Source: Lentilactobacillus otakiensis DSM 19908 = JCM 15040 | Lineage (GTDB): Bacteria > Bacillota > Bacilli > Lactobacillales > Lactobacillaceae | Assembly (NCBI RefSeq): GCF_001434145.1 | Contig: NZ_AZED01000003.1 | Location: 124,001 to 188,000 of the forward strand | Direction: 5' to 3' | Length of the DNA stretch: 64,000 bases | Part shown: positions 42,175 to 51,752 of the stretch, one piece after another | Numbering within the stretch: the stretch's first letter is position 1 | How the letters are laid out: each line of letters starts with the position of its first letter | The notes under the pieces: generated by a model | Databases searched by the model: none | What the model saw: the letters and a program-made list of their open reading frames with translations, nothing else | Told to the model about the DNA's origin: nothing | Position numbers and translations under genes: made by a program

Positions 42175-44646
42175 TTAACTTCTAATTTTGAATGTCACTA
42201 CAGATGTTTTTGGATCAAGCGTATATGCACCACGAACAATTTTTGAGTTGGTGTCGGGAATTAGGTTGTCCGATACTCGAATTCGAATTGTTTCTGGTGT
42301 TACTGAGAAGGTTCCAAAGTGAATTTCGATTTCATTGAGATCTGCATTAAAGTCTGCTGATGCAATTTGTGCTACTTCGGAATTAATTTCAAAGTCTGTT
42401 TCGTTGGTGTGAATGAACAGACGATGTTTAAATGCGTCAGTTGGTTGAAGTCGTAGAAATTCGTTATGACTTGCAAGCTGGCCACCAAATGAGAGCCATT
42501 CGCCATTAGAATTTTGATAAATGTATTGACCGGCATCATGCGCATATCCATAGAAGGCTTGTCCAAAATCTGAAGTGTAAGGTTCAAATTCCATGAATTC
42601 TGGGTCAGTTAGGAAGGCCATTGAGCCAAAACCTTTCTGGTCAATGGAACTGAGAATACTGGTTGAAGCAGCATAACCAACTTCCAGTTTGAATAGGTCA
42701 CACGAGTCGTGGTATTTATAGTTATCGAGGATTGGAATTGCGTTCAGACTTGAACCATAATGTCCGAATTCTCGGGTAATCTTTTCACGTTTGCCATAGA
42801 CGAAAGAATCGAAGTATCTTCTTGAATCACCGTTGTATCCCCAATGAGGGATGAGTGGCGTATATGCAAGAATGGCATTGACGGTTTTGTTTGCCTTGTT
42901 TTGGTCATTGAAGTAGTTACACCAGGTGTACACTTCTTCTTGACCGGTTGAATCCCAAGGCATTTCACTGCCATATGGATATTGTAATTTTGCCCAAGTT
43001 TCGTAACGGTACTTCATATAACTTTCAAATTTATTCACTTCTTCTGTCCAATTTTCGTTTTGAAGGTCTTCTAGAATAGATTTATGAACACTTCCAACCA
43101 TTAACCCGTATTGTTCCAGCTCGAGAAATGCGTCTTTACCACAGAATTTATGCATTGCCATAACTGTGCGGTAAGCTTGGTTTAAGTACCATTTCCAGGT
43201 ATGATTGGTTACCAGACCATCAAAGTTTCGAGCGAGTCGATACATTGCCCAGTAAATGGCAGCTTGATGGGGGTAATTATATGCTCGCCAAGTTTCTTCA
43301 GAACGAGATTTACTCCAGCTATACATAATATCGTTATTCATGTAATACAGGCTGGCCCTGATGCTGTAATCCTTATTCTGTAAATGTCCCCAGAGAACAT
43401 CATCGATGTACTGCTCGAGCATGTGAACTTGTTTTTCATCCGGCAGATATAAATTCTTGATTGCCATGAGGAGGTTTGGGCCAGCTCCGGCTTCATCTGA
43501 GTCACCAGAAATGTATGAGCGGAATTCATCCAGTACTTGGCGATTAGCTTCATTGTCGTAGGTAACAAAGGAATGTTGACGCCCGTATTTATCTTGTTTA
43601 TCGAGCCATTGATTCTTTTCATGAAAGTCAGCTAGCTGCTTTACCAGATGTTCGGCCGATTCAGTCACGTAATAATTGATTGTTTGTTTGGAATTATCCG
43701 AGTAGACAACCTCAATCCTTGCTTGGCCAAAGTAATGGTGAAGTCTCGTCAGTAGATAGCTATTTTGCTTGCGGCTGTTAGAAATTTTAATTGCATTTTC
43801 TGGATCTGAATAGATTCTAGAAATTGTTTTATCAGTATTAATAGTTAGTTCAGCTTGCTCTTCACCGTGAAGAACATAGCCGGGGAAACTGGAAGCACTT
43901 GGAATTTTATTTTGTGCCAATACTTCTGAGATTTTATCTGGCGTGGTAGTGGCAATAAACTTTAATGCAAAGGTTTTTGAATCTCCAGCTTTGAGGACGA
44001 AAGAACTAGGCGTATTCCATTGGCGTTTACCATTCCAGTTAGTGTCAAAGTAAGCCTTTGAAAATGCTGTCCATTCATAGAAGCCTTCAAAATGAACGTC
44101 CTTTTGGGTCTTATCATCGGATAGTGGCCGATACGCCTCAAATGGCGTATTGCCGGCATTTACGACCAGTAAAGTTGGCTTTTGGCCATTGAGACGGGCA
44201 ACCTGAAGGTAACCGGCATCTTGACCAATATATGGATCAATGAACGAGCTGTTGTTGTGACTTTCATCAAGTGAGTTATTAGTAAATATCTGATTGAAAA
44301 TCATGGCAAAGCCTAAACCGCCGACTTCGATATCCTTGGTACTTGAATTAGTGAGTGTTGCGGAAAATAAAACGTCGTCATCTTGAAGGTCCCATATACG
44401 GTCGACTTTGATCGCTGATGCTGACAGTGTTTGGTCATCCTTGGTATTAAAGAATGACCATTGCTGCTCGTTGGTATTTCTAAATGCCAGTTCGACGTCA
44501 CCCAACTGATAAAAATCAGAACCTGCACGATCAACCTTCACTTTGCTGGTGGCAAAATCGAACAGTTCAGAATTTTCATCCTCTGCTGATAAGCTTTTAA
44601 GCAAAGCGACGTTGGAATTAAGATTTTGGATGTGTAATTTAGTCAT
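42175..44646 (-). CDS. Uncharacterised 823-residue glycosidase-like protein (DUF5695-like)
   Basis: No characterised family could be assigned. Residues 1-330 look like a beta-sandwich (alternating strands, LTNSSTKDIEVGGLGFAMIF, FVLKAGDSKTFALKFIATTT). Residues about 350-720 are helical with aromatic-rich turns of an alpha/alpha toroid (NYPHQAAIYWAMYRLARNFD, YPYGSEMPWDSTGQEEVYTW, FGHYGSSLNAIPILDNY). A final beta domain closes it. This layout is typical of clan GH-like enzymes and of DUF5695 proteins. It has no signal peptide, so the substrate must be imported. The 788-residue protein at 53963 shares the layout. Acidic residues in WDSTGQEE are catalytic candidates (guess). Confidence 0.75.
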   Translation of the reverse strand: MTKLHIQNLNSNVALLKSLSAEDENSELFDFATSKVKVDRAGSDFYQLGDVELAFRNTNEQQWSFFNTKDDQTLSASAIKVDRIWDLQDDDVLFSATLTNSSTKDIEVGGLGFAMIFNQIFTNNSLDESHNNSSFIDPYIGQDAGYLQVARLNGQKPTLLVVNAGNTPFEAYRPLSDDKTQKDVHFEGFYEWTAFSKAYFDTNWNGKRQWNTPSSFVLKAGDSKTFALKFIATTTPDKISEVLAQNKIPSASSFPGYVLHGEEQAELTINTDKTISRIYSDPENAIKISNSRKQNSYLLTRLHHYFGQARIEVVYSDNSKQTINYYVTESAEHLVKQLADFHEKNQWLDKQDKYGRQHSFVTYDNEANRQVLDEFRSYISGDSDEAGAGPNLLMAIKNLYLPDEKQVHMLEQYIDDVLWGHLQNKDYSIRASLYYMNNDIMYSWSKSRSEETWRAYNYPHQAAIYWAMYRLARNFDGLVTNHTWKWYLNQAYRTVMAMHKFCGKDAFLELEQYGLMVGSVHKSILEDLQNENWTEEVNKFESYMKYRYETWAKLQYPYGSEMPWDSTGQEEVYTWCNYFNDQNKANKTVNAILAYTPLIPHWGYNGDSRRYFDSFVYGKREKITREFGHYGSSLNAIPILDNYKYHDSCDLFKLEVGYAASTSILSSIDQKGFGSMAFLTDPEFMEFEPYTSDFGQAFYGYAHDAGQYIYQNSNGEWLSFGGQLASHNEFLRLQPTDAFKHRLFIHTNETDFEINSEVAQIASADFNADLNEIEIHFGTFSVTPETIRIRVSDNLIPDTNSKIVRGAYTLDPKTSVVTFKIRS

Positions 44647-44715
44647 ATTAATCTTCCTTACGAGTTTATTTTCCCAGGAATTTATTCAAAAGAATTGTGC
44701 TCGTCAACACAATCT

Positions 44716-44755
44716 TGTAAGCTATATCTTACAGACTAAATTGTAAGCGCTTAGT
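44716..44755. promoter_or_regulatory. Dyad TGTAAG-N6-CTTACA plus cre-like site
   Basis: TGTAAG (44716-44721) and CTTACA (44728-44733) form a dyad. TGTAAGCGCTTAGT (44742-44755) matches the cre consensus at 12 of 14 positions. Both lie in the divergent promoter of the 823-residue protein and an AraC regulator. Confidence 0.5.
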
Positions 44756-44844
44756 TAATTCGCAAAAACTCACATTTTCATATAAAAAGTATCTTTTTTC
44801 ACTTTTTAAATCATCCTGACTCATTTAAAAGAAGGTAATACTGT

Positions 44845-45768
44845 ATGAAACTTGGTTATTTTGATTTAGGGAAACCTTTGAAACTAGTGGAGTGTGGTCA
44901 TTTCATTGCCGAAGAAAGTTGGACGCACACGGCCTCTACTCGAAAGTCTGATACAGAAATCATGATTGGGCTGACGGGTAGTGTGCCACTGTTTATTGGC
45001 AGTGAAAAGTTTAATTTAACACCGGGGAACGTTCTAGTTAATTTCCCTGGAGAAACAATTACAGGTGCCAATCCAGCACAGATTCCTTCTGAATTTATAT
45101 GGATCCATATCATAAATCGTGCACCGCTTGAGGTCATGAATGAACTAAACAGGGATATTGACCTCAAAGAAACTGCTATTTTGCCGAGATGTTTCAGGAT
45201 GGCTGAACCCACTCGTACCTTGGTTCTGGCAATCCAGTTATTAGATATTGCACATCACCAAGGCCACATCTCATCCGCAGATTATGCCGTAACATTGCTG
45301 CTCACTGAACTTTCAAATGATTACATTAATCAACTTTCATCAAGTGACAATGATGAAAGCAAAGTTACGCAAATAAAAGAGTGGGTTAGGCTGAACATTA
45401 ACAAGGAATTGACGGTGCATGATATTGCTGAACATTTTGAAATCAATCAGAATTATTTGGCGGTCATGTTTAAGAATATTACTGGATCTACGGTGAAAGA
45501 ATATTTGAACAGTCTAAAAATTGATCAAGCAAAATATTTATTGTTAACCACCAATGATTCGGTCCAAGAAATTTCCGAGAAAAGTTATTTTAATGATTAT
45601 AAGTATTTCTTTCGAATATTTAAGAAGAATACCAATCTCACCCCTGCTAAATATCGGAACACATTTACCCGAACTTTCTTGAATAGTCCAGCAATTGACC
45701 CAGGGTACGATATTGGGAAGATCGTTGCGGTTCTCGAAAAAGGGATTGATGAGAAAGAACTATTTTAA
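44845..45768 (+). CDS. AraC-family regulator (module 1)
   Basis: A 307-residue regulator with an N-terminal cupin ligand domain (residues 1-150) and a C-terminal double helix-turn-helix (residues about 178-275: ELTVHDIAEHFEINQNYLAV, then SVQEISEKSYFNDYKYFFRI and NLTPAKYRN). It is divergent from the 823-residue protein gene across about 200 bases holding a dyad and a cre-like site, so it most likely controls module 1 (glycosidase-like protein plus GPH permease). The start ATG 44845 has GAAGG upstream. The inducer is probably the imported sugar. A terminator follows at 45805. Confidence 0.88.
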   Translation: MKLGYFDLGKPLKLVECGHFIAEESWTHTASTRKSDTEIMIGLTGSVPLFIGSEKFNLTPGNVLVNFPGETITGANPAQIPSEFIWIHIINRAPLEVMNELNRDIDLKETAILPRCFRMAEPTRTLVLAIQLLDIAHHQGHISSADYAVTLLLTELSNDYINQLSSSDNDESKVTQIKEWVRLNINKELTVHDIAEHFEINQNYLAVMFKNITGSTVKEYLNSLKIDQAKYLLLTTNDSVQEISEKSYFNDYKYFFRIFKKNTNLTPAKYRNTFTRTFLNSPAIDPGYDIGKIVAVLEKGIDEKELF

Positions 45769-45804
45769 ATTTTCAAGGATTGAGATAGTTTGTTGTAAAA
45801 AGAT

Positions 45805-45844
45805 AAGGCACTGTTTCCAAATTAATGAAAACAATGCCTTTTTT
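45805..45844. terminator. Terminator after AraC gene
   Basis: AAGGCACTGTTT...AAACAATGCCTT hairpin followed by TTTT. A second AraC gene converges on it from the right about 100 bases later. Confidence 0.78.
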
Positions 45845-45941
45845 GCATATTTTTTATTGGGATGAAATAAAAAGAAGTCCGCGAGTGAGGTGTTTAACAG
45901 GTTGATTCAGAAATCTTCAGTTGAATATAAAAGTCGAACCA

Positions 45942-46898
45942 TCATGAATCTTGTGGTGCCTCTCCAAAATCAGGCACATCCTTCAAATGTTTAGTGATCT
46001 CTTCTGGAATCGGTAATGTTGGACTAATTACTTGGTTATTGTGATAAATCTCATCGAACTGTGCCCGATATTCACTAGGGGTCATTCCAGTCATCTGCTT
46101 GAATTGTCTCATGAATAGCTTTTCACCATCGAAATAAGCATTGGCTGAGATTTCCTTTATTGATAGGTTGGTTTTGACTAACAATGCTTGAGCTGTATGG
46201 AGTTTCAGCTGGAGAACATATTGCTTTGGTGGAATGCCCACGACTTTTTTGAAAAGCCGAGAAAGATATTGAGGATTTAATTGCATGACGTCGGCCATGT
46301 CTTGGACAGTTGGTGACTTGTAAAGATTGGTTCGAATCCATTCCTTTAATCGATTAATCCGCTCACTATCTCTGGTCTTGAAATCAAGTTGATTTAAAGT
46401 TAATTTACTGATATTGATGATGATCATCGTCATGAAATAGTTAGCCATTTTTCGATCATAGGCATTTTCTGAATTGGTGTTAAGCAACTGATGAATCAAA
46501 ATTGTTAAAAAGTCCAGATCCGGCAATTTAAATTGCTGGGGGATCAGAATATGTTTTGGACTTACGTCCTTATCAGATAGTGTCAGGGAACCGGTACTCT
46601 CAAATAATTGGGTATTGCTTGGCAGAATAAAATGCAGCCAATAGAACTCAACATTTCCAGGAGACGGCTTGGTGCCACGCATCAGAGTATAGGGGGGAAC
46701 CAACAAAAGATCATTTGGTTTCAAAGTGTAGTCTTGCTCTGCCACTTTCAAATGAAGCTCTCCTTTTGTACAAATGATGAGTTCGAAATCACCATGATGA
46801 TATCTTGGATTATGTCGCCAGCCTTCATGCGCTGTAAAAATCCCACCAACCATAAATGTCACCACATCGTCAATACTAAAACTATAATAATTCGTCAT
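45942..46898 (-). CDS. AraC-family regulator (module 2)
   Basis: A 318-residue AraC protein: cupin half with HGDFELIICTKGELHL (residues about 35-50) and a C-terminal DNA-binding half (SPTVQDMADVMQLNPQYLSR; NLSIKEISANAYFDGEKLF; MTPSEYRAQ). The start ATG 46898 follows AAAGGTGG; an in-frame extension to 46952 has no ribosome site. It is divergent from the MFS permease and GH127 genes, and the space between contains a cre-like site and a 16-bp perfect palindrome, so it likely activates that operon. Confidence 0.88.
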   Translation of the reverse strand: MTNYYSFSIDDVVTFMVGGIFTAHEGWRHNPRYHHGDFELIICTKGELHLKVAEQDYTLKPNDLLLVPPYTLMRGTKPSPGNVEFYWLHFILPSNTQLFESTGSLTLSDKDVSPKHILIPQQFKLPDLDFLTILIHQLLNTNSENAYDRKMANYFMTMIIINISKLTLNQLDFKTRDSERINRLKEWIRTNLYKSPTVQDMADVMQLNPQYLSRLFKKVVGIPPKQYVLQLKLHTAQALLVKTNLSIKEISANAYFDGEKLFMRQFKQMTGMTPSEYRAQFDEIYHNNQVISPTLPIPEEITKHLKDVPDFGEAPQDS

Positions 46899-46981
46899 TT
46901 TGTCCACCTTTTTCGTAATAAAAACGTGAAATGTCATAAAAGTATACCACAATTAGTATTTTAGCAGTTTTTTTCAATTTG

Positions 46982-47020
46982 TGAAAGCGTCATCATAAGG
47001 AATGTAGAAAACGTTTTCTA
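46982..47020 (+). promoter_or_regulatory. cre-like site and 16-bp palindrome before MFS/GH127 operon
   Basis: TGAAAGCGTCATCA (46982-46995) matches the cre consensus at 13 of 14 positions. TAGAAAACGTTTTCTA (47005-47020) is a perfect palindrome with the CG centre of cre or LacI-type sites. They lie 30-68 bases before the start codon, so binding would block transcription or early elongation. Confidence 0.6.
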
Positions 47021-47049
47021 ACTTTATATAAAATTTGTAGGTGGAAAAG

Positions 47050-48390
47050 ATGTTAAAAAAACATTTTAGATTCTTTGATTCATTCGGAACACAAGGATCA
47101 ACTGCAACCGCTGATCCCGATACAATTTCTCCAGAAACCGGGAAGCCATGGCCAAAGTCATATGTTTGGCGCTTCCTGATTGCGTTTGTTATTTATGGTA
47201 TTTTGAACAACGCGGCCTTCACTTTAAACGGGGCTGTACTGTTACCTCAACATATTAAAGATGTTGGAATTGTCAATCCAACAGCAGCATACGGTATTAT
47301 TACATCAGTTACGTCTTTGGTATCATTGTTCGTTGGTTACATTTGGGGTACACTTTCTGACAAAACTCGATCAAGATTTGGTAAACGGACACCATGGATC
47401 TTCGTTGGTTCCTTCGTTGCCGGAATTGGTTTGTATTCATTAGGAATTTTCGAATCAACTACCAGTTTGACTTTGGCTTACATCTTTAACACATTAGGTC
47501 AAAACGCTATTCAAACTCCTATGTATGCCTTCCTTGCCGATCGTGCACCTAAGAACGTTCGTGGTACATTATCAGCAGGTTTCGGTGCAACATCTATTGG
47601 TGCCCCAGTTGGTCAGTTCATTAGTTCATACTTCTTGGGTCAATCATTCCAGAACACTGGTTTCATCGTTGGTGGTGTTTTGATTGCCCTTTCAGGTTTA
47701 ATTGTTCTGTTGATTACTCCAAGAGAAAAATCATCAAAAGACGCAGTTATTCCAAAGGAAGAATCAGTATTAGGTGTCTTTGCTACATTGCTACCACCTA
47801 AGATGCACGGTGCCCATGATTTTTACAAGGCTTGTGCCGGCCGATTCTTAGTTATGACTAGTTACACTATGATCTTCCAATACTTGCTTTATATTCTTGA
47901 AAACCATATTGGATTATCAGTATTGGCTGCTGCTCGTGCCATGAACAAGTTGTCAATCTTTACTTTAGTTGTTTCATTGCTTGGACTTGCATTCTCAGGT
48001 CCTATCTCAGACCGTTTGAAAGCACGTAAGATTCCTGTTGCTTTTGGTGGTATGTTCATGATCCTTGGTACTATTAGTTTACTGTTGTTCAAGTCAGTTA
48101 ACGGTGTTATCGGATACGTTGTTTTAGCTGGACTTGGTTATGGTATTTACCTGGCTGTTGATATGGCTTTGAACATCGATGTTATCCCTGACGAAGCTAA
48201 GGATAACAAGACAACTGGTAAGTATGTTGGATTTGGTAATTTGACCAACACTGCTGGTCAAATGATCGCACCGGCTGCTACCTCAATGATTGTTACTGCA
48301 ACTGGAAGCTATGGATTAGTATTCTGGGGATCAATCATTACAACCCTTGTTGGTACAGCATTTATTCTCTGGATCAAGCACGTTAAGTAA
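47050..48390 (+). CDS. MFS oligosaccharide permease (module 2)
   Basis: A 446-residue, 12-helix permease of the GPH/SLC45-like branch. The loop YIWGTLSDKTRSRFGKRTPW after helix 2 and FLADRAPKNVRGTLSAGFGA in the middle are typical. Codon choice is biased to GGT, GTT and CCA, as in highly expressed genes. The start ATG 47050 has AGGTGG five bases before it; GTG 47041 is in frame but would place the ribosome site inside. The GH127 gene follows after 14 bases, so the permease most likely imports beta-L-arabinofuranosyl oligosaccharides or glycosides (inference). Confidence 0.88.
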   Translation: MLKKHFRFFDSFGTQGSTATADPDTISPETGKPWPKSYVWRFLIAFVIYGILNNAAFTLNGAVLLPQHIKDVGIVNPTAAYGIITSVTSLVSLFVGYIWGTLSDKTRSRFGKRTPWIFVGSFVAGIGLYSLGIFESTTSLTLAYIFNTLGQNAIQTPMYAFLADRAPKNVRGTLSAGFGATSIGAPVGQFISSYFLGQSFQNTGFIVGGVLIALSGLIVLLITPREKSSKDAVIPKEESVLGVFATLLPPKMHGAHDFYKACAGRFLVMTSYTMIFQYLLYILENHIGLSVLAAARAMNKLSIFTLVVSLLGLAFSGPISDRLKARKIPVAFGGMFMILGTISLLLFKSVNGVIGYVVLAGLGYGIYLAVDMALNIDVIPDEAKDNKTTGKYVGFGNLTNTAGQMIAPAATSMIVTATGSYGLVFWGSIITTLVGTAFILWIKHVK

Positions 48391-48404
48391 AGGAGTTTTT
48401 ACTC

Positions 48405-50372
48405 ATGGAAACAAAACAAAGTACTCAAATTAATAAGCTTAAAATTACATCACCATTTTGGAAGCGGTACCGTAAATTAATGGCTGATGACTCAATCCCA
48501 TTCCAATGGGACATGATTAACGACAACAACGATGTTGAAGTTGAAAATGACCCGTTTGCTGCCGGTGGAGCTGCCGATAAAAGTCACGCAATTGCCAATT
48601 TGAAGATTGCTGCTGGCCGAATCAAAGGCGACTTCTTTGGAATGGACTTCCAAGATACCGATGTTTATAAATGGTTGGAAAGTGCTGCGTATGTTTTAAA
48701 CTATGCACCAAGCGACAAGCTTCGAAAAGAAGCAGATTCTGTTGTTGATTTGATTGCTGATGCGCAAGAAGATGATGGTTATCTTTCAACGATGTTCCAA
48801 ATTGAGATGCCTGAACGTAAATTTAAGCGTCTTCAACAATCACACGAACTATATTCAATGGGTCATTACATTGAAGCAGGAGTTGCCTATTACACTATTA
48901 CTGGTAATCAAAAAGCTTTAAACATTGCCAAGAAGATGGCCGATTGTATCGACAGCCATTTTGGAACTGGTGAAGGTAAGATTCTTGGAATTCCAGGACA
49001 TCCTGAAATTGAAAATGCATTGTCTCGTTTATACGAAGCAACTCATGAACAGAAGTACCTTGATTTAGCTAAGTACTTCATTACCCAACGTGGTAAGGAT
49101 CCAGAGTTCTTTAACAAGCAAAATAAAGCAGACGGAGCTGACCGTAACTTCTTCCCTGGTCTTGATACCATCGGAAACGCTTACTACTTCGCTGACAAGC
49201 CTGTAACTGAGCAAACTGAACCTCATGGACATGCTGTTCGAGTATTATACTTCTGCACTGGCTTGGCTCATGTTGCTCGATTAACTCATGATAAAGACTT
49301 AATGGATTCTGCTAACCGTCTTTGGAAAGACATCGTTAAGAAGCAAATGTATGTAACTGGTAATGTTGGTCAAACAACGACTGGTGAAGCATTTACTTAC
49401 GACTATGATTTGCCTAATGATACCGATTACGGTGAGACTTGTGCTTCAGTTGCAATGGTCTTCTTCGCCAAGCAAATGATGGCAACTCGTATGAGCGGCC
49501 AATACGGTGATATCATCGAAAAGGAATTATTCAATGGTGCATTGAGTGGTATCGCTTTGGATGGTAAGCATTACTTCTACGTTAACCCGTTGGAAGCAGA
49601 TCCTAAAGCCAGCCACGGTAACCCAGGTAAGAATCATATCAATACCCGTCGTTCATCATGGTTTGCATGTGCCTGCTGCCCATCAAACATCACCCGTTTA
49701 CTTGCCTCAATCGACAAGTACATCTACGAGGTTAATGATGACGTTATCTTGTCACATCAATTTATCGCAAACGATACCACCTTTAAGAATGGTGTCGAAG
49801 TTAACCAGGAAAGCAACTTCCCATGGAGTGGTGATGTTAAATACACCATTACTAACCAAAATAAAGAAGAATTCACATTTGGCATCCGAATTCCAAGCTG
49901 GAGTCGTAACAAGTATGATGTCAAGGTCAACGGTTCATCAGTTGATCCTGAATTAAAAGATGGCATCATTTACATCCCAGTTTCAGATTCTGAAGTCACA
50001 ATTACCTTAAGCCTTGATATGGACACTAAGTTGGTTCGTACCAACACCAAGGTAAAAGATGATATGAACAAAGTTGCCATTCAACGCGGCCCAGTTGTTT
50101 ACTGTGCAGAAGAAGCTGACAACAAAGCACCTCTTTGGGACTATCGTTTGGATGACAAACCACGTCTGACTTACAAGTACGAAAAATCATTATTGGATGG
50201 CGTTGGTGTCATCGAAACTTCAGATGCCAAGATGGCACAAGAAGACGGTGACGAGCTCTATTACACCGACGACATTTCATGGAAGCCAGCAAAGATGACC
50301 TTCATTCCTTACTATGCTTGGGCTAACCGTTCTGAAGGCCAAATGCGTGTATGGCAGGATATTAATCGTTAA
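48405..50372 (+). CDS. GH127 beta-L-arabinofuranosidase
   Basis: Removes terminal beta-L-arabinofuranose, for example from the short arabinans on hydroxyproline-rich plant glycoproteins. The 655-residue enzyme has an N-terminal alpha/alpha barrel and C-terminal beta-sandwiches. The zinc-cysteine active site of HypBA1 is intact: Glu344 and Cys346 in YGETCAS, Cys424 and Cys425 in ACACCPSN. In that enzyme class a cysteine acts as nucleophile. There is no signal peptide, so hydrolysis is intracellular. ATG 48405 follows AAAGGAG; the permease ends 14 bases upstream. A shared terminator follows. Confidence 0.93.
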   Translation: METKQSTQINKLKITSPFWKRYRKLMADDSIPFQWDMINDNNDVEVENDPFAAGGAADKSHAIANLKIAAGRIKGDFFGMDFQDTDVYKWLESAAYVLNYAPSDKLRKEADSVVDLIADAQEDDGYLSTMFQIEMPERKFKRLQQSHELYSMGHYIEAGVAYYTITGNQKALNIAKKMADCIDSHFGTGEGKILGIPGHPEIENALSRLYEATHEQKYLDLAKYFITQRGKDPEFFNKQNKADGADRNFFPGLDTIGNAYYFADKPVTEQTEPHGHAVRVLYFCTGLAHVARLTHDKDLMDSANRLWKDIVKKQMYVTGNVGQTTTGEAFTYDYDLPNDTDYGETCASVAMVFFAKQMMATRMSGQYGDIIEKELFNGALSGIALDGKHYFYVNPLEADPKASHGNPGKNHINTRRSSWFACACCPSNITRLLASIDKYIYEVNDDVILSHQFIANDTTFKNGVEVNQESNFPWSGDVKYTITNQNKEEFTFGIRIPSWSRNKYDVKVNGSSVDPELKDGIIYIPVSDSEVTITLSLDMDTKLVRTNTKVKDDMNKVAIQRGPVVYCAEEADNKAPLWDYRLDDKPRLTYKYEKSLLDGVGVIETSDAKMAQEDGDELYYTDDISWKPAKMTFIPYYAWANRSEGQMRVWQDINR

Positions 50373-50426
50373 TAACAGGTTTCTGACACCGATCATATTC
50401 GATTAATTTCAGTTCAACTCATAAAA

Positions 50427-50479
50427 ATAAAGTCTCTTCCTGTAAGCTAACCCCATTGCTTATAGGAAGAGACTTTATT
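50427..50479. terminator. Bidirectional terminator
   Basis: AATAAAGTCTCTTCCT pairs with AGGAAGAGACTTTATT between the GH127 gene and the convergent AraC gene. Confidence 0.9.
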
Positions 50480-50480
50480 A

Positions 50481-51416
50481 TTACATAAATTGATTACCAG
50501 AGCCGTCATCCGGCATGTTTGGTTTCAGACTAATATATTTCTTACGATATTCGGATGGTGACATTCCATAGCCCTTCTTAAAAGCCATGGAGAAGTAATA
50601 AACATTTTGATAACCCACTTTAGTGGCGATCGTACTGATCTGATCAGAGGTTAACAATAAATACTTGGTGGCTTCCTCTAATCGATACTTTGTCAGTAAA
50701 TTGTTTGGTGTGATTCCGAAAGTTTTCTTCATATATAGAGAAACGGAATTGGGATGGATATGGAATTCCTTGCCAAGCTGTTCGTAAGTAATTTTTTCAT
50801 CGAAATGATCTTCGATATATCGCTGAATTTTATTGGCGACCATTACCATTGGGGACTCCTGCGGCGTTTGGACTTGAACCTGCTGCAGGAGATCAAGAAA
50901 TAGCTGTTGCGCTTTCCAGAATTCGATGGAGTTTTGAGTTGTATCTGAGTGATTCTCACTTGATTTTCGGCTATTCGCAAAAATTTTCTTCATCATGGAG
51001 ATAATCGTTTTTTCGTTTGGAATTGCTTGCTGTTTTCGCAAGAAAAGGGTAATTGTCGAAGTGTAGTAATGGATTGCCGGAACAGGGATCACGGGTCGCA
51101 CCTGTTTAGGTTCTTGCGCTTGGATGTAATTACCGGTGGTTGTGAAGTGGATCCAGTAATATTCTGTTGTTTCATCCATTGGTTTCCAAGAATAATGATG
51201 ATGCTGAGGTTGTAGTATGAACATTTCTCCAGCACTCACAGTGTATTTTGTGTCGTCTTCAGCAATATATAATTTTCCACGTTGTAGAAACATCATAACG
51301 AAGAATTGAAAATTCTTACGATTAGGATGTCGCTCGCCTGGTCGAAAAACTACATGACCACTCTGAATATACATTGGCGTTGGCAGACAGGAAATGGATA
51401 AATACTCCTTGACCAT
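50481..51416 (-). CDS. AraC-family regulator (module 3)
   Basis: A 311-residue AraC protein with cupin domain (residues 1-130, FVMMFLQRGKLYIAEDD and FILQPQHHHYSW) and C-terminal DNA-binding half (ITYEQLGKEFHIHPNSVSLY, then QISTIATKVGYQNVYYFSMA and MSPSEYRKK). ATG 51416 follows TGGAGGTTTAATC. Divergent from the GH146/DUF5695-like/GPH genes across 336 bases that contain AAGTCAAA direct repeats (near 51497 and 51515) and a cre-like site. It is the probable activator of that operon. Confidence 0.88.
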   Translation of the reverse strand: MVKEYLSISCLPTPMYIQSGHVVFRPGERHPNRKNFQFFVMMFLQRGKLYIAEDDTKYTVSAGEMFILQPQHHHYSWKPMDETTEYYWIHFTTTGNYIQAQEPKQVRPVIPVPAIHYYTSTITLFLRKQQAIPNEKTIISMMKKIFANSRKSSENHSDTTQNSIEFWKAQQLFLDLLQQVQVQTPQESPMVMVANKIQRYIEDHFDEKITYEQLGKEFHIHPNSVSLYMKKTFGITPNNLLTKYRLEEATKYLLLTSDQISTIATKVGYQNVYYFSMAFKKGYGMSPSEYRKKYISLKPNMPDDGSGNQFM

Positions 51417-51690
51417 GATTAAACCTCCAATTTGAAACCGTGACATTATAGAAATAATATTAGATTTTATAAACTGATTAGCTGATATTATAAAAATAAG
51501 TCAAAAACCATAAAAAGTCAAATTTCACATTTCTCAATGAAATTAATTGAGTTTCATTTATCGCTGATATATTGGGGATCACTGCATGTTCAACTATTAA
51601 CTAAAGCGCTTTTATTTTTTTGTATTATTTTATAAACATTCAATAGAATAATAGATGTTAATTACCTCTTTTCGAATGTATTCTATTAAT

Positions 51691-51704
51691 CGTAAGCGGT
51701 TACA
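51691..51704 (+). promoter_or_regulatory. cre-like site before GH146 operon
   Basis: CGTAAGCGGTTACA matches the CcpA consensus at 13 of 14 positions, 49 bases before the start codon. The rest of the 336-base divergent gap is AT-rich with AAGTCAAA repeats. Confidence 0.6.
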
Positions 51705-51752
51705 GAATTATGCATTTCAAAATTCACTTTTGATTAGAAAGGACAATTTAAA